A stretch of DNA of 64,000 nt. It comes from Gracilariopsis chorda. Its lineage: Eukaryota > Rhodophyta > Florideophyceae > Gracilariales > Gracilariaceae. Under the pieces are notes generated by a model, which worked only from the letters and a program-made list of their open reading frames with translations, was not told where the DNA came from and did not search any database. Below are positions 22,495 through 31,382 of this stretch, piece by piece (the first letter of the stretch is position 1; each line of letters starts with the position of its first letter). Location: the NCBI GenBank assembly GCA_003194525.1, contig NBIV01000044.1, forward strand, positions 186,001-250,000. Reading direction: 5' to 3'. The translations under genes were made by a program, and so were the position numbers.

Positions 22495-23301
22495 TGAAGT
22501 GCAACGCCCTCAGGGAGGGATTCTTGGTACTTGATTGTTTTCCCGATATTATCGGTTGTGTAGTGTGTATATGAACTACGCCCCACTACGGTGGGTATGG
22601 ACACGTGGGACACGGTTTTGGGTCAATTGGCGGTTGGCCACAGTAGTGGATGTTGCCACGGAATGTGGAGTATTTTAGTTAATTTTATTTATTATTTTCA
22701 CACCCATTTCTGGGAAGCTAGTACTTAGTGCGACGGCGCACTGCCGTCGCACCAGTAAACCTTCCCCAACAAGGGACCCCAACCTGGGGAATTGGCTCTG
22801 AGCTTGACCGCCTCCGCGTGTTCTCAACTCCTCCTTGGAGGGAAGCACCGTAGCGTACGGAAGTTCACCCCCCTTGCACATCTAAAGGAGACCCATCATT
22901 GGGAGTACTAATTGTTCCAATCATATTGGTGTTTCGCCCTGTATAGGGAGTCCTGTCCACCGGCATTGCCGTATCTACTCGTCGCTCTCGCGACCCACTC
23001 GTCCTTCCTCTTTCCCCTTTTTAGGGTAGCACCTCCCGCTATCCGCGGCCCTCGTGTGCGCATCCGCTCACACACCCCCACTTACGTGGAAACATACCTC
23101 TACTGAGGATCACACCCCGCTCACGCGGATACCGATTCTTCGCCTTCACCTCCCTGCGCGAGTCGCGACAGGTGTCCCTGGTCTTACAAACCGGCTTCGC
23201 CGTGACACCTCTGGGAGGGCTCTACCCAACTGGGTTCACCTCGTGAGAGGAAGATCCCGAACGTCTTTCGGTGTTTTTCCCCTTTGGGGGATTGCACCAC
23301 A
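22495..23301 (+). repeat. Gypsy 5' LTR (807 bp)
   Basis: Starts TGAAGTGCAACGCC, ends ATTGCACCACA. About four substitutions and one indel separate it from the 3' LTR, so insertion was recent. Contains several perfect short hairpins, e.g. CCGATATTATCGG at 22553-22565. Confidence 0.95.
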
Positions 23302-23325
23302 AAGTGGTCTCCCGACCTAGAATAG
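23302..23325 (+). other. Candidate primer binding site of the Gypsy element
   Basis: Sequence directly after the 5' LTR (AAGTGGTCTCCCGACC) contains TGG as expected opposite a tRNA 3' CCA end. The tRNA is not identified. Confidence 0.45.
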
Positions 23326-23406
23326 GTTTTTGTTTTCCCTCTTACGAGGTTTGTTTTTATTCACCGGAAGTTCCGTGATCGTTTCCCGTCGTAACGGTAT
23401 TTTCTC

Positions 23407-25581
23407 ATGTCGAGAAATCCCTCCGACGCGGAGCCAGTGGTTACGCGTAGTCGCTCCCGCGACAACGCGGACTCTTCCGAAGTTCGGTTCGTACCCCGTA
23501 TCCCTATACGGACAAGTTCCAGCCGTGCTGGCGCCGCTTCATCGCGGAATGATACCCCCGACCGGGAACCCCGGAACCTCCTTTTGCCCTCGTTATCACC
23601 CCCGCAGGGGAATGCAGCATGGACTCCGGCTGTTGCCGCAGTGCCCCAGGCACCCCGGCCTGCTCCCGCTGTCGCGGCTTCAAGCCCCCGTGGAACGGGC
23701 GATAACACCCCCCAGGGGACTTCCCTGGAATCCCAGGTCCGCGCTCTGTGGACCGCCCATGACACCCTTGTAGGGGAACTAAAATCCCTCCAAGAGGTGG
23801 TCTCGGCAACCCCCGTAAAGGAGGTCGCCGAGGAGCTCCGTATTTTACGGTCTGACGTCAACTCCGTGTTGGAGAGTTTGGGACAACCCGCCGCCTTCAT
23901 CGAAGGAGTTGAAGCCCGATTTGATCGGATTGGTGCCCGCCTGGAGACGCTGGAGCAGTTCGTCCTCATGGACAAACCATCCCCGGGTGATCCGGTAAAC
24001 GAGGCATCGCACAGCGACCAGCTTGCTGGGAAGAAGAAACGCCGTCACCAACGGAAACACCACCGAAAATATTCGGACTCCGATTCTTCGACATCGTCGG
24101 ACTCATCCCGAAACCATTCGGTTAGCTCTCGCTCCTCGGACTCCGACTCGGAGGACGAGAAGCGAGGCTACTCCTCCCGCTCGAAGCGGTCATCGGCCAC
24201 TGAAGGTGTGGTCCGAACCCGCCAGAAGGGGAGAAGACACCCCGGTCTCCGGGAATTGAAACCGACAAACCCGGATTATCGGAAGCTTTTATCATACCGG
24301 TACTACCGGCTTGAAGATTCGTCACTTGGACGTACGCCCCGTGGTACGGGAAAGGTGCGAGAATGCATTAAGCGAATGCAGCTCTCGCTCCGCAACCAGT
24401 ATTTTACTGGAGAGGACCCAGTCCTAGTACTGGATTTCCTATCCCGCTTTGTAGCGGAGGCCGATATCCTCGGTATGAATGAGGGACAAGCCTATTTGGC
24501 TTTACCGTATTTCTTACGGGGAGTGGCCGAGGACCAATACACCTCTGTCCGAGGATCTTCTCGCGCCTCCGAGGGAGGAGTTACTTGCTGGCCGGAGGCT
24601 GTGCAGTATCTTCTGCGCTCCTACGCCACCAACACCGCTATTCAGCAGGCTATCCTCGCTTTGCGAGATACACGCCAGCGTGCTGGAGAGACCGAGACCG
24701 ATTACTCGGTGCGCCTTAACAAGGCTTTCCACAGATGTGGTAACGTATACCCCGCTGGGGAGCGCAGTACCATGTTCATTGATGGTCTTGACCCGGCAAT
24801 CCGGAGTTTAGTTACCCGTTATCGGGAGGACAAGCGAAGGATCACCTACCTCGAGCTGGTCCAACACGCTCGAGCGGAAGGGGATGCACTTCGTGCAAGA
24901 ACTCCGAACAATCGGTCTAAATCCGCCAAGGCGTTGTTGCTGGAAAGCGAAGCTTCCTCTCTCCCGCTCACCGCGGATGGGAACCCTGGACAGGGATTTG
25001 ATACCGTGCATTTAGCGCAGGGGGATGGTGTGTCGATACCCACCAGTGAGTTACCGTCAACGACGGAGATGACCCATGATACGGGAACAGAAGATCCCGT
25101 TCTATACGGTGGTAACAGTCGGGTTCAACCCCAACGACTCCCGTTTTCAAACGGTCAATCCCGTTATCAACGGCCTGGTTGGACTGACACCCGCCCTGCG
25201 GTTCGCTTCTCCGATACTCGGAATAATAATCCGCGTGTCGCGGTGCTGGCTCTCATTTGCCACCTGTGCTATGCCCATGGCCATACCTCTCCTCAGTGTA
25301 TTTGTTCACTGAAGGATATGGCCAAGGTGGTGGCAAATTATGAGGCCCTCACTCCAGAGGAGAAACGTTCCGTCCCGACGGCTTCCTACCTCCGTGCTAA
25401 AACGGACTTTTCTCACGCCCTACCACAGACCCCGCGTGCGCGGCAAGCTTCATACACCCCGATTCGGGAGATCACGCAACCATCCGTTGCAACCCCCGCT
25501 TATGCGGATAGAAACCCCCGTCAACGGGATGAAGCACTCGTTGTCGAGGAAACCAACCCACCGCCGAAGGCGGAAAACTAA
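23407..25581 (+). CDS. gag: Gypsy gag polyprotein
   Basis: 724 residues from ATG at 23407, unbroken. The N-terminal ~190 residues are Pro/Ser/Arg-rich; a Ser/Asp/Arg-rich stretch follows (about 215-275, SDSDSSTSSDSS). The capsid-like helical domain is about 310-490 (FTGEDPVLVLDFLSRFV, YLLRSYATNTAIQQAIL, GLDPAIRSLVTRY). A CX2CX4HX4C zinc knuckle, CHLCYAHGHTSPQC, lies near residue 620. Forms the particle shell and packages RNA in known relatives. Its stop overlaps the start of the pol frame, which is one base back (-1). Confidence 0.92.
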   Translation: MSRNPSDAEPVVTRSRSRDNADSSEVRFVPRIPIRTSSSRAGAASSRNDTPDREPRNLLLPSLSPPQGNAAWTPAVAAVPQAPRPAPAVAASSPRGTGDNTPQGTSLESQVRALWTAHDTLVGELKSLQEVVSATPVKEVAEELRILRSDVNSVLESLGQPAAFIEGVEARFDRIGARLETLEQFVLMDKPSPGDPVNEASHSDQLAGKKKRRHQRKHHRKYSDSDSSTSSDSSRNHSVSSRSSDSDSEDEKRGYSSRSKRSSATEGVVRTRQKGRRHPGLRELKPTNPDYRKLLSYRYYRLEDSSLGRTPRGTGKVRECIKRMQLSLRNQYFTGEDPVLVLDFLSRFVAEADILGMNEGQAYLALPYFLRGVAEDQYTSVRGSSRASEGGVTCWPEAVQYLLRSYATNTAIQQAILALRDTRQRAGETETDYSVRLNKAFHRCGNVYPAGERSTMFIDGLDPAIRSLVTRYREDKRRITYLELVQHARAEGDALRARTPNNRSKSAKALLLESEASSLPLTADGNPGQGFDTVHLAQGDGVSIPTSELPSTTEMTHDTGTEDPVLYGGNSRVQPQRLPFSNGQSRYQRPGWTDTRPAVRFSDTRNNNPRVAVLALICHLCYAHGHTSPQCICSLKDMAKVVANYEALTPEEKRSVPTASYLRAKTDFSHALPQTPRARQASYTPIREITQPSVATPAYADRNPRQRDEALVVEETNPPPKAEN

Positions 25582-25655
25582 CTGAGGGAGTCTCCCCTTT
25601 GGGAGAGGCGTCCTCAAAAACGAGGCAGTTGGCGCCCGAGGCGTCCTCGCCTCGC
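25533..25655 (+). other. Probable -1 frameshift region between gag and pol
   Basis: The pol frame opens after a TGA at 25530-25532, and gag stops at 25579-25581, so 25533-25581 is shared. Just before the gag stop is GGAAAAC (25572-25578), close to but not a perfect slippery heptamer. Two hairpins follow: CTCCCCTTTGGGAG (25592-25605) and CGAGGCGTCCTCGCCTCG at about 25638-25655. The layout is that of programmed frameshifting; function is inferred. Confidence 0.5.
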
Positions 25656-28600
25656 TCCCCGGTGAAAGTCCTCTCGAGGAAAGACACCGCTGACGCGGAC
25701 TCTGCGCACCTCGGTGTGTTGCGTCGCCCGTGGATACGGAGTAAAAATCCCCGGATTCCCGGTAGAGTCTTGGTCTTGGCCAAGCGCAATTATAAGGTCT
25801 ATGCCGACCTTGGCCTTGACCCCCAGTTTATGGTGAGGTTTCTCACCGTCCTGGATACAGGTGCAGGCCCCAACTTTGTCGTGGAATCATTGTTACCCCC
25901 GCTTGTGCGGTCGCGTATCCGCTCTGACGCGGTCCCCGACATTTCGGATGCGAACAACAATCCGTTACAAACGGTGGGCACAGTGGACCTCGTCGTGAGA
26001 CTTGGTACATCTGTGGTGAAGTTGGACTTCATCGTTTGCCGTTCACTGGCAGCACCAGTCATACTGGGATGTGATTACTGCGACAGATTTGTCGACGCAA
26101 TCAGGCCCCGCCTCAGGCGTGTAGAACTTGACGACGGATCGTCGGTTCCGATTGTTCGCCGCCCGCTAAAGCGGTCCTCTCGGAAACAAGTTCCGCTCCC
26201 TGCTGCGCAGGAACCACCGCCCGCGTCCCGCGAGTCCACCAAGCTCCGCGTCGCTGCCTCGGTTTCTATACCGGCTGAGTCCCAAGTCTGGGTACAGGTA
26301 AATTCCCGTCAACACGGTCTTCGGGTTATACAACCCCTCGCCTCGTTGTACGAGAAATCCCAGCTGGCGCAGGCTAATGGAATTGTCTCCATTTCCCCGG
26401 ATGTTCCTTTCCGGATATTGGTTGCCAACCTTGGCAAACACCCCCAGTATCTGGTCAAACACCAAGTAATTGGGAGTGTAACCCCCCATCCTATGGGAAT
26501 GCTGCCAACGAAGATGACAGCCGCCGATGTACTCGGAGTTACCACCTCTTCTGAGGAGTTCACCCCGCCGTCCGAAGACGTCAAGTCTAAGGAGGGGGAG
26601 GAAACCGCTACTTCAGCGTCGAACATACCGAGTAACTCGGAATTGCGAACCACACCTGTTCCACAGGACAATGCTCCATCTAGCAATGACCGGATTGATC
26701 CGGAAAAAGCACTTGAAGCGCTGGACTTCAGCCACGTGCCAGAGTCGCACCGCGACAAACTCCGTACTATGTTACGGGAATTCACCACAATGTGGGATGG
26801 CTCGCTTGGCGAGATTGATGCAACGGAACACCGGATCGATTTAATCCCCGGTGCGCGACCGGTTGCACAACCCCCTTACAGGGCAGGTCCGAAAGCTCGG
26901 GAAGAGGAGCAGTCCCAGGTGGACAAGATGCTCCGCGCAGGTGTGATTGAGCCCGCTCAATCGCCCTGGGCATCCCCAGTTGTACTGGCTTTAAAGGCTG
27001 ACGGAACCTGGAGGTTCTGTGTCGACTACCGCCGGCTCAATGCCGTGACTGTTAGGGACACGTACCCCATCCCTCGTATGGACGAGTGCATTGACTCCCT
27101 TGGAGACGCCACCGTGTTCACGGCCCTTGATGCCAATTGGGGATATTGGCAAGTACCTGTCAGACAGGAGGATCGCGACAAAACCGCATTCACCTGCCAT
27201 GCAGGAACGTACCGCTTCAAGCGGATGCCATTTGGGTTAACCAACGCCCCCGCCACCTTTCAGCGTGCAGTAGATATCCTACTCAACCGCTTTAAGTGGC
27301 GGAGTTGTCTGGTCTACCTTGATGATATTATCATCTTCTCCAACTCGTTGGACGACCATCTCACTCACGTCCGAGACGTGCTGACCGTACTCCGCGATGC
27401 GGGAATTACCCTCAAGTTGAGGAAATGCGAGTTTTTCACAGATACTGTGAAGTATCTGGGTCACATTATCCGTCCTGGACGGTTAGCGATCGAGAAAGCT
27501 CGAGTCAAATCCCTCGTTGAGGCGAAAGAACCCCGTACTCAAACGGAACTGCGCTCCTTTCTGGGGCTGGTCAACGTCTATCGACGGTTTATCCCGAACT
27601 TTTCGGATACTGCAGCGCCCCTGAACGCGTTGTTGCGAAAGAGGAACCCCCCAAAACTGGGAACATTTACGCCCGAGCAATCGGAAGCCTTTAACTCCTT
27701 GAAGGAGGCTGTCACATCAGCACCAATCCTACATCTCCCAAAACTTGGGTTGCCATACTCCGTAGATACGGACTCGAGCGACTACCAAGTCGGGTGTGCT
27801 CTTTTTCAAACCACCCCCGAGGGGGAACGACACCCAATTGGTTATTGGTCGCGCTCGCTCAATGTCCATGAGCGGAACTACTCCGTATCGGAGAAAGAGT
27901 GCCTCGCCGTCGTAAGGGCGATGACCACTCTGCGCCCCTACCTTATGGGAGTCCATTTCACCGTGTACACGGATCATTCCTCACTGAGGTGGTTAATGAA
28001 TATCTCCGACCCGTCGGGACGCCTCATGCGCTGGAGACTCCGCCTCGCGGAATATGACTTCCAAGTCATTTATAAAAAGGGCGCGCAGAACACCCAAGCC
28101 GACGCTCTGTCGCGTTTACCCACAAGTGGGGAGGCACTCCCAACGGAGGATGATGAAGTCCCATGTTTCATGGCAATGGACCCGGATGATCCGGAATGTG
28201 CCGTCGAGGCTGAGCCAGAAAACTGGGACGAAGATGCTGACTTCGACTACCTACTCGCATCGCGAGATGATTCTGAGAAACCCATACCGGGAAATTATGT
28301 ACCGGTTGAGACCGAGGAAATGATCCGAGAACAATTCGGGGACCCCTTCTGTACAAGGATACGTGCACGCCTCAACGGCGGAGAGAACCTCCCCTTCGGG
28401 GTGAACGACATTGGTTACCTCGTGAGGACCGTCGAGGCTACCCCACAAGTTGTGGTACCGCACACGCTACAGAAGCGGATATTGCACCTTTCGCATTACC
28501 CGAAACTCGGGGGACACTCCGGTGGGAGGAAGCTTTATCTAACCCTTCGCAGGGATTTCTACTGGCCCGCCATGGCGGTTGATTGCTACGCTACGGTGCG

Positions 28601-30419
28601 GTTTTGCACGCAATGCGCGAAGAACCGGGTCAAACTCCGGAAGCACTCCAAACGGATGAAGCTATTCCCCGCCAGGGCGCCGCTCGAGTTTGTCGCAATT
28701 GACATTCTCGGACCATTGCTCTCTACCAGGAGAGGCAACAAGTTCCTACTCGTTATTACGGACAGGTTCTCGAAATTAGTTCGGACAGTCCCTCTAAAGA
28801 GGATTACCGCCTACACGGTCGCTCACGCCTTTGTGCGGCATTGGGTGTTTGCCTACGGACCTCCTTTGGAGCTACTTTCCGACAACGGGAAGCAGTTCGC
28901 ATCGCGATTTTTCCAGGACGTCTGTCGGATACTGGACGTGAAGAATCTCTTCACGACCACGTATCATCCCCAGTCTAATGGGCAGGTCGAGCGTTTCAAC
29001 CGGACAATGCTCGCAGCTCTCCGTGCTTACACGGCTGACCACCCCAAGACTTGGGATATCTACACGGATGCCGTGACCTTTGCGTACAATACGCAGGTAC
29101 ACCGGACTACCGGAATATCCCCTTTCGAGTTGGTCCTTTCACGGACACCCCCGCCAATGGCGTTGGAATCCCAACCTACGTTGGACGCGTTCCCTTCTGT
29201 GAAGGATTACCGCCAGAAGTGGAAAGCATGGCTGACCAAGCTGGTACCCGCAGCGCGGAAGGCGATGGACCACGCCCAAGCCGTCTACAAACGGAATTTC
29301 GATGCTCGCTTGCGAGGAGGCAAACCGGAACAGATCAACTCCGGGGACTTCGTATTCGTCCGCAAGGAGTACTACAACCCTGAAAGGGAGAAGCACCATA
29401 AGCTCTCGCCTGTGGCGGATGGTCCTTTCAAGGTTATCTCCGTCACGACGGACACAGTGGTTGTGGAAATGGGTGACGCGCATGAGCGGTTATCTCGCGA
29501 TCGCATCGTGCTAGCTCCGCCACCCTCGACTGAGGCTGCACCAGCTACGCTGGACCCTACGCTGGAATATGGCTCTGCATCCGATACATCGGTGGTGAGA
29601 CGGCCTACCGTGCTACCACACCCCTCCCGGGGACTCTCAGACCTACCGACCCTGTCGGACTCACCGGCTCAGCCGGGTAATTCGGGCCTCTCTGTGCCCG
29701 CCCCTATGGCGCGAATCTACACCCGCCAGGCGGGGCATGTTATCCCTTATCCCGCCACCCCGTCTCAGGAGGAGGAGGAGAACACTCGTTTTCGAGGAAT
29801 GAGATCGCCGTCGCAACGGGAAACACGCCGTACCATACGGACAACTGACCGTGGAGCACGGAGTATCTCACGCGACACTAATCCCCCGTCCTCGGGCAGC
29901 GCTGTGCAACAGGAACCAGACGCGCAGGTCCCGCAAAGGCGGCAAATACACCGTGTTACACGGGAAGCTGAAACGCAGCTACCGCACACCCCTGTCAGGG
30001 AAGGATCCCCGATACGGGAGTACGGCGACAATCGCCCTCAATCCCCTGAGCAGGGAGATGCCTCAAAGCCGCCATTGGCGGAAGTCCCCGCGGAAGCGGT
30101 TCAATCAGGTCGCTCAGACCCGCGCCCGCGGAGAAGAGGCGCCCAGATACACCAGCGCCGCTGGGAAATACCCACACCCCTATCGGGGAAAAGGGTAGCC
30201 AAGCCGCATCCGAAGCTTCAGGCCCTGGCGCGCAGCGCTCGGAAACGCTCCCCGTCGCAGACGGAATCGAAGCCCCCGTTCCGGGGAATAATTTGCGCCA
30301 ACTACCGCAACGCTGCGGCGAAGAACCGAGGAACTCGGGAAAAACGCGCGCCATCGCACGCTCGAAACCGGTCGTACCGGACGCTACTCCTCCTCATGGA
30401 GACGGTGCACCGCACTTAG
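25533..30419 (+). CDS. pol: Gypsy pol polyprotein (protease, RT, RNase H, integrase)
   Basis: Open for over 1600 residues without an initiating ATG, as expected for a frameshift product. Residues counted from 25599: protease LTVLDTGAGPNFVVES (~80-95) and ILGCDYCDRF; RT with FCVDYRRLNAV, KRMPFGLTNAP and YLDDII (~450-600); RNase H with TDSSDYQVG, SEKECLAVV, YTDHSSL and ADALSR (~715-845); integrase zinc motif (H-X-H then CTQCAK, ~965-1010), core FVAIDILGP, LLSDNGKQF, NGQVERFNRT, and a GPF-type module (DGPFKVI, ~1275). All catalytic residues are visible. About 320 Pro/Arg-rich residues follow with no domain. The chromodomain is in the next frame. Confidence 0.95.
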   Translation, partial: STRCRGNQPTAEGGKLTEGVSPLGEASSKTRQLAPEASSPRSPVKVLSRKDTADADSAHLGVLRRPWIRSKNPRIPGRVLVLAKRNYKVYADLGLDPQFMVRFLTVLDTGAGPNFVVESLLPPLVRSRIRSDAVPDISDANNNPLQTVGTVDLVVRLGTSVVKLDFIVCRSLAAPVILGCDYCDRFVDAIRPRLRRVELDDGSSVPIVRRPLKRSSRKQVPLPAAQEPPPASRESTKLRVAASVSIPAESQVWVQVNSRQHGLRVIQPLASLYEKSQLAQANGIVSISPDVPFRILVANLGKHPQYLVKHQVIGSVTPHPMGMLPTKMTAADVLGVTTSSEEFTPPSEDVKSKEGEETATSASNIPSNSELRTTPVPQDNAPSSNDRIDPEKALEALDFSHVPESHRDKLRTMLREFTTMWDGSLGEIDATEHRIDLIPGARPVAQPPYRAGPKAREEEQSQVDKMLRAGVIEPAQSPWASPVVLALKADGTWRFCVDYRRLNAVTVRDTYPIPRMDECIDSLGDATVFTALDANWGYWQVPVRQEDRDKTAFTCHAGTYRFKRMPFGLTNAPATFQRAVDILLNRFKWRSCLVYLDDIIIFSNSLDDHLTHVRDVLTVLRDAGITLKLRKCEFFTDTVKYLGHIIRPGRLAIEKARVKSLVEAKEPRTQTELRSFLGLVNVYRRFIPNFSDTAAPLNALLRKRNPPKLGTFTPEQSEAFNSLKEAVTSAPILHLPKLGLPYSVDTDSSDYQVGCALFQTTPEGERHPIGYWSRSLNVHERNYSVSEKECLAVVRAMTTLRPYLMGVHFTVYTDHSSLRWLMNISDPSGRLMRWRLRLAEYDFQVIYKKGAQNTQADALSRLPTSGEALPTEDDEVPCFMAMDPDDPECAVEAEPENWDEDADFDYLLASRDDSEKPIPGNYVPVETEEMIREQFGDPFCTRIRARLNGGENLPFGVNDIGYLVRTVEATPQVVVPHTLQKRILHLSHYPKLGGHSGGRKLYLTLRRDFYWPAMAVDCYATVRFCTQCAKNRVKLRKHSKRMKLFPARAPLEFVAIDILGPLLSTRRGNKFLLVITDRFSKLVRTVPLKRITAYTVAHAFVRHWVFAYGPPLELLSDNGKQFASRFFQDVCRILDVKNLFTTTYHPQSNGQVERFNRTMLAALRAYTADHPKTWDIYTDAVTFAYNTQVHRTTGISPFELVLSRTPPPMALESQPTLDAFPSVKDYRQKWKAWLTKLVPAARKAMDHAQAVYKRNFDARLRGGKPEQINSGDFVFVRKEYYNPEREKHHKLSPVADGPFKVISVTTDTVVVEMGDAHERLSRDRIVLAPPPSTEAAPATLDPTLEYGSASDTSVVRRPTVLPHPSRGLSDLPTLSDSPAQPGNSGLSVPAPMARIYTRQAGHVIPYPATPSQEEEENTRFRGMRSPSQRETRRTIRTTDRGARSISRDTNPPSSGSAVQQEPDAQVPQRRQIHRVTREAETQLPHTPVREGSPIREYGDNRPQSPEQGDASKPPLAEVPAEAVQSGRSDPRPRRRGAQIHQRRWEIPTPLSGKRVAKPHPKLQALARSARKRSPSQTESKPPFRGIICANYRNAAAKNRGTREKRAPSHARNRSYRTLLLLMETVHRT

Positions 30420-31189
30420 CGGCCAGGCCCCTGAAAAGGGTGTCATCGGCACCTGCCCGGCACCCCCCAAAGGGGAATTTTGACCAAAATACCGGTGTAC
30501 CGGAGTTAGCCTTAGGCAACCCCCCAGTAGCCGGGGACACCACGGCGCCGCCGGAACGTACGGTGCAGAGCGCTCGTGCGCCTGGCAGGGAGGCGGTTTG
30601 CCATCCAACCATCGTGTCGCACGGGACCCCCCAGGGGATCGTGGAAACGCCGATTCCGCAGGAGCGGTCATCTTCCCGCAAACTCGCGGTTCGTGAGTTC
30701 AACCGCGAATGCGGAGTTCAAGTCCCCCGCCGGTTGGAGGTTCGCCTGGCCTACCGTGAAGACGGGAACAACGACACCCCAATGGGGAGTGACTTGCCGG
30801 GGAAAACCGTGACACCACATACCCTCTTGAGGGATATTTTCCCGCATGAGCAGCGGCCACTAGGACAGCGCACGGCAACGTCGGAGTTATCGCCGAACAC
30901 CCTGCTAAGGGACATTATACCGCACCGCGGACAACCCTCGCAAGGGAATACAACCACCACCCGGCACGGACGGCAGGTCTACGAACGAGAGTTCGTAGTA
31001 GACCGACTTGTCGGACACACCTGGGACCAGGATGGTATTCTACAATACCGCGTCCGCTGGTACGGGTACGACCCCAGTGGGGATACGTGGGAGCCAATTG
31101 AACACCTCCCACGGTCGCAGATCGTGCGATACCACCGTCAAACGGGAACTGCAGCCCCAGCCACGCTGGTTAATGCCCAAGTTGGGTAA
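30293..31189 (+). CDS. Gypsy chromodomain segment, third frame
   Basis: 298 residues counted from 30293; the frame is open further upstream and overlaps the pol end by at least 127 nt. No ATG starts it. Most is Pro/Arg-rich and disordered. The last ~60 residues form a clear chromodomain: EFVVDRLVGHTWDQDGILQ, then YRVRWYGYDPSGDTWEPIEHL. In known chromoviruses this domain is fused to integrase and directs insertion to marked chromatin. Here it lies -1 relative to pol, so a second frameshift, splicing or a recent indel is needed to join them. Confidence 0.85.
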   Translation: MRQLPQRCGEEPRNSGKTRAIARSKPVVPDATPPHGDGAPHLAARPLKRVSSAPARHPPKGNFDQNTGVPELALGNPPVAGDTTAPPERTVQSARAPGREAVCHPTIVSHGTPQGIVETPIPQERSSSRKLAVREFNRECGVQVPRRLEVRLAYREDGNNDTPMGSDLPGKTVTPHTLLRDIFPHEQRPLGQRTATSELSPNTLLRDIIPHRGQPSQGNTTTTRHGRQVYEREFVVDRLVGHTWDQDGILQYRVRWYGYDPSGDTWEPIEHLPRSQIVRYHRQTGTAAPATLVNAQVG

Positions 31190-31382
31190 CGTTGCCGCGC
31201 GAGCGGAGGGCAATGAGAAAGGATAGCAAGGGAAAGTCCGTCTAAGACGGGGAATGTTAATTGGAAATCACCGTTCTAAACGGGAAAGTTTATTCAGGGG
31301 AGCAGCTAGCTCCTCACGATACTACACTACACTAACTGGCATAGCCAGGGAAAGAATACCAGGAAAACTGGACAAAAGGAGC

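Noticed and set aside
24023..24259. Short overlapping frames within gag and pol
   Set aside because: Hairpin-rich GC sequence keeps several frames open; none has a domain apart from gag, pol, chromodomain and the antisense ORF.
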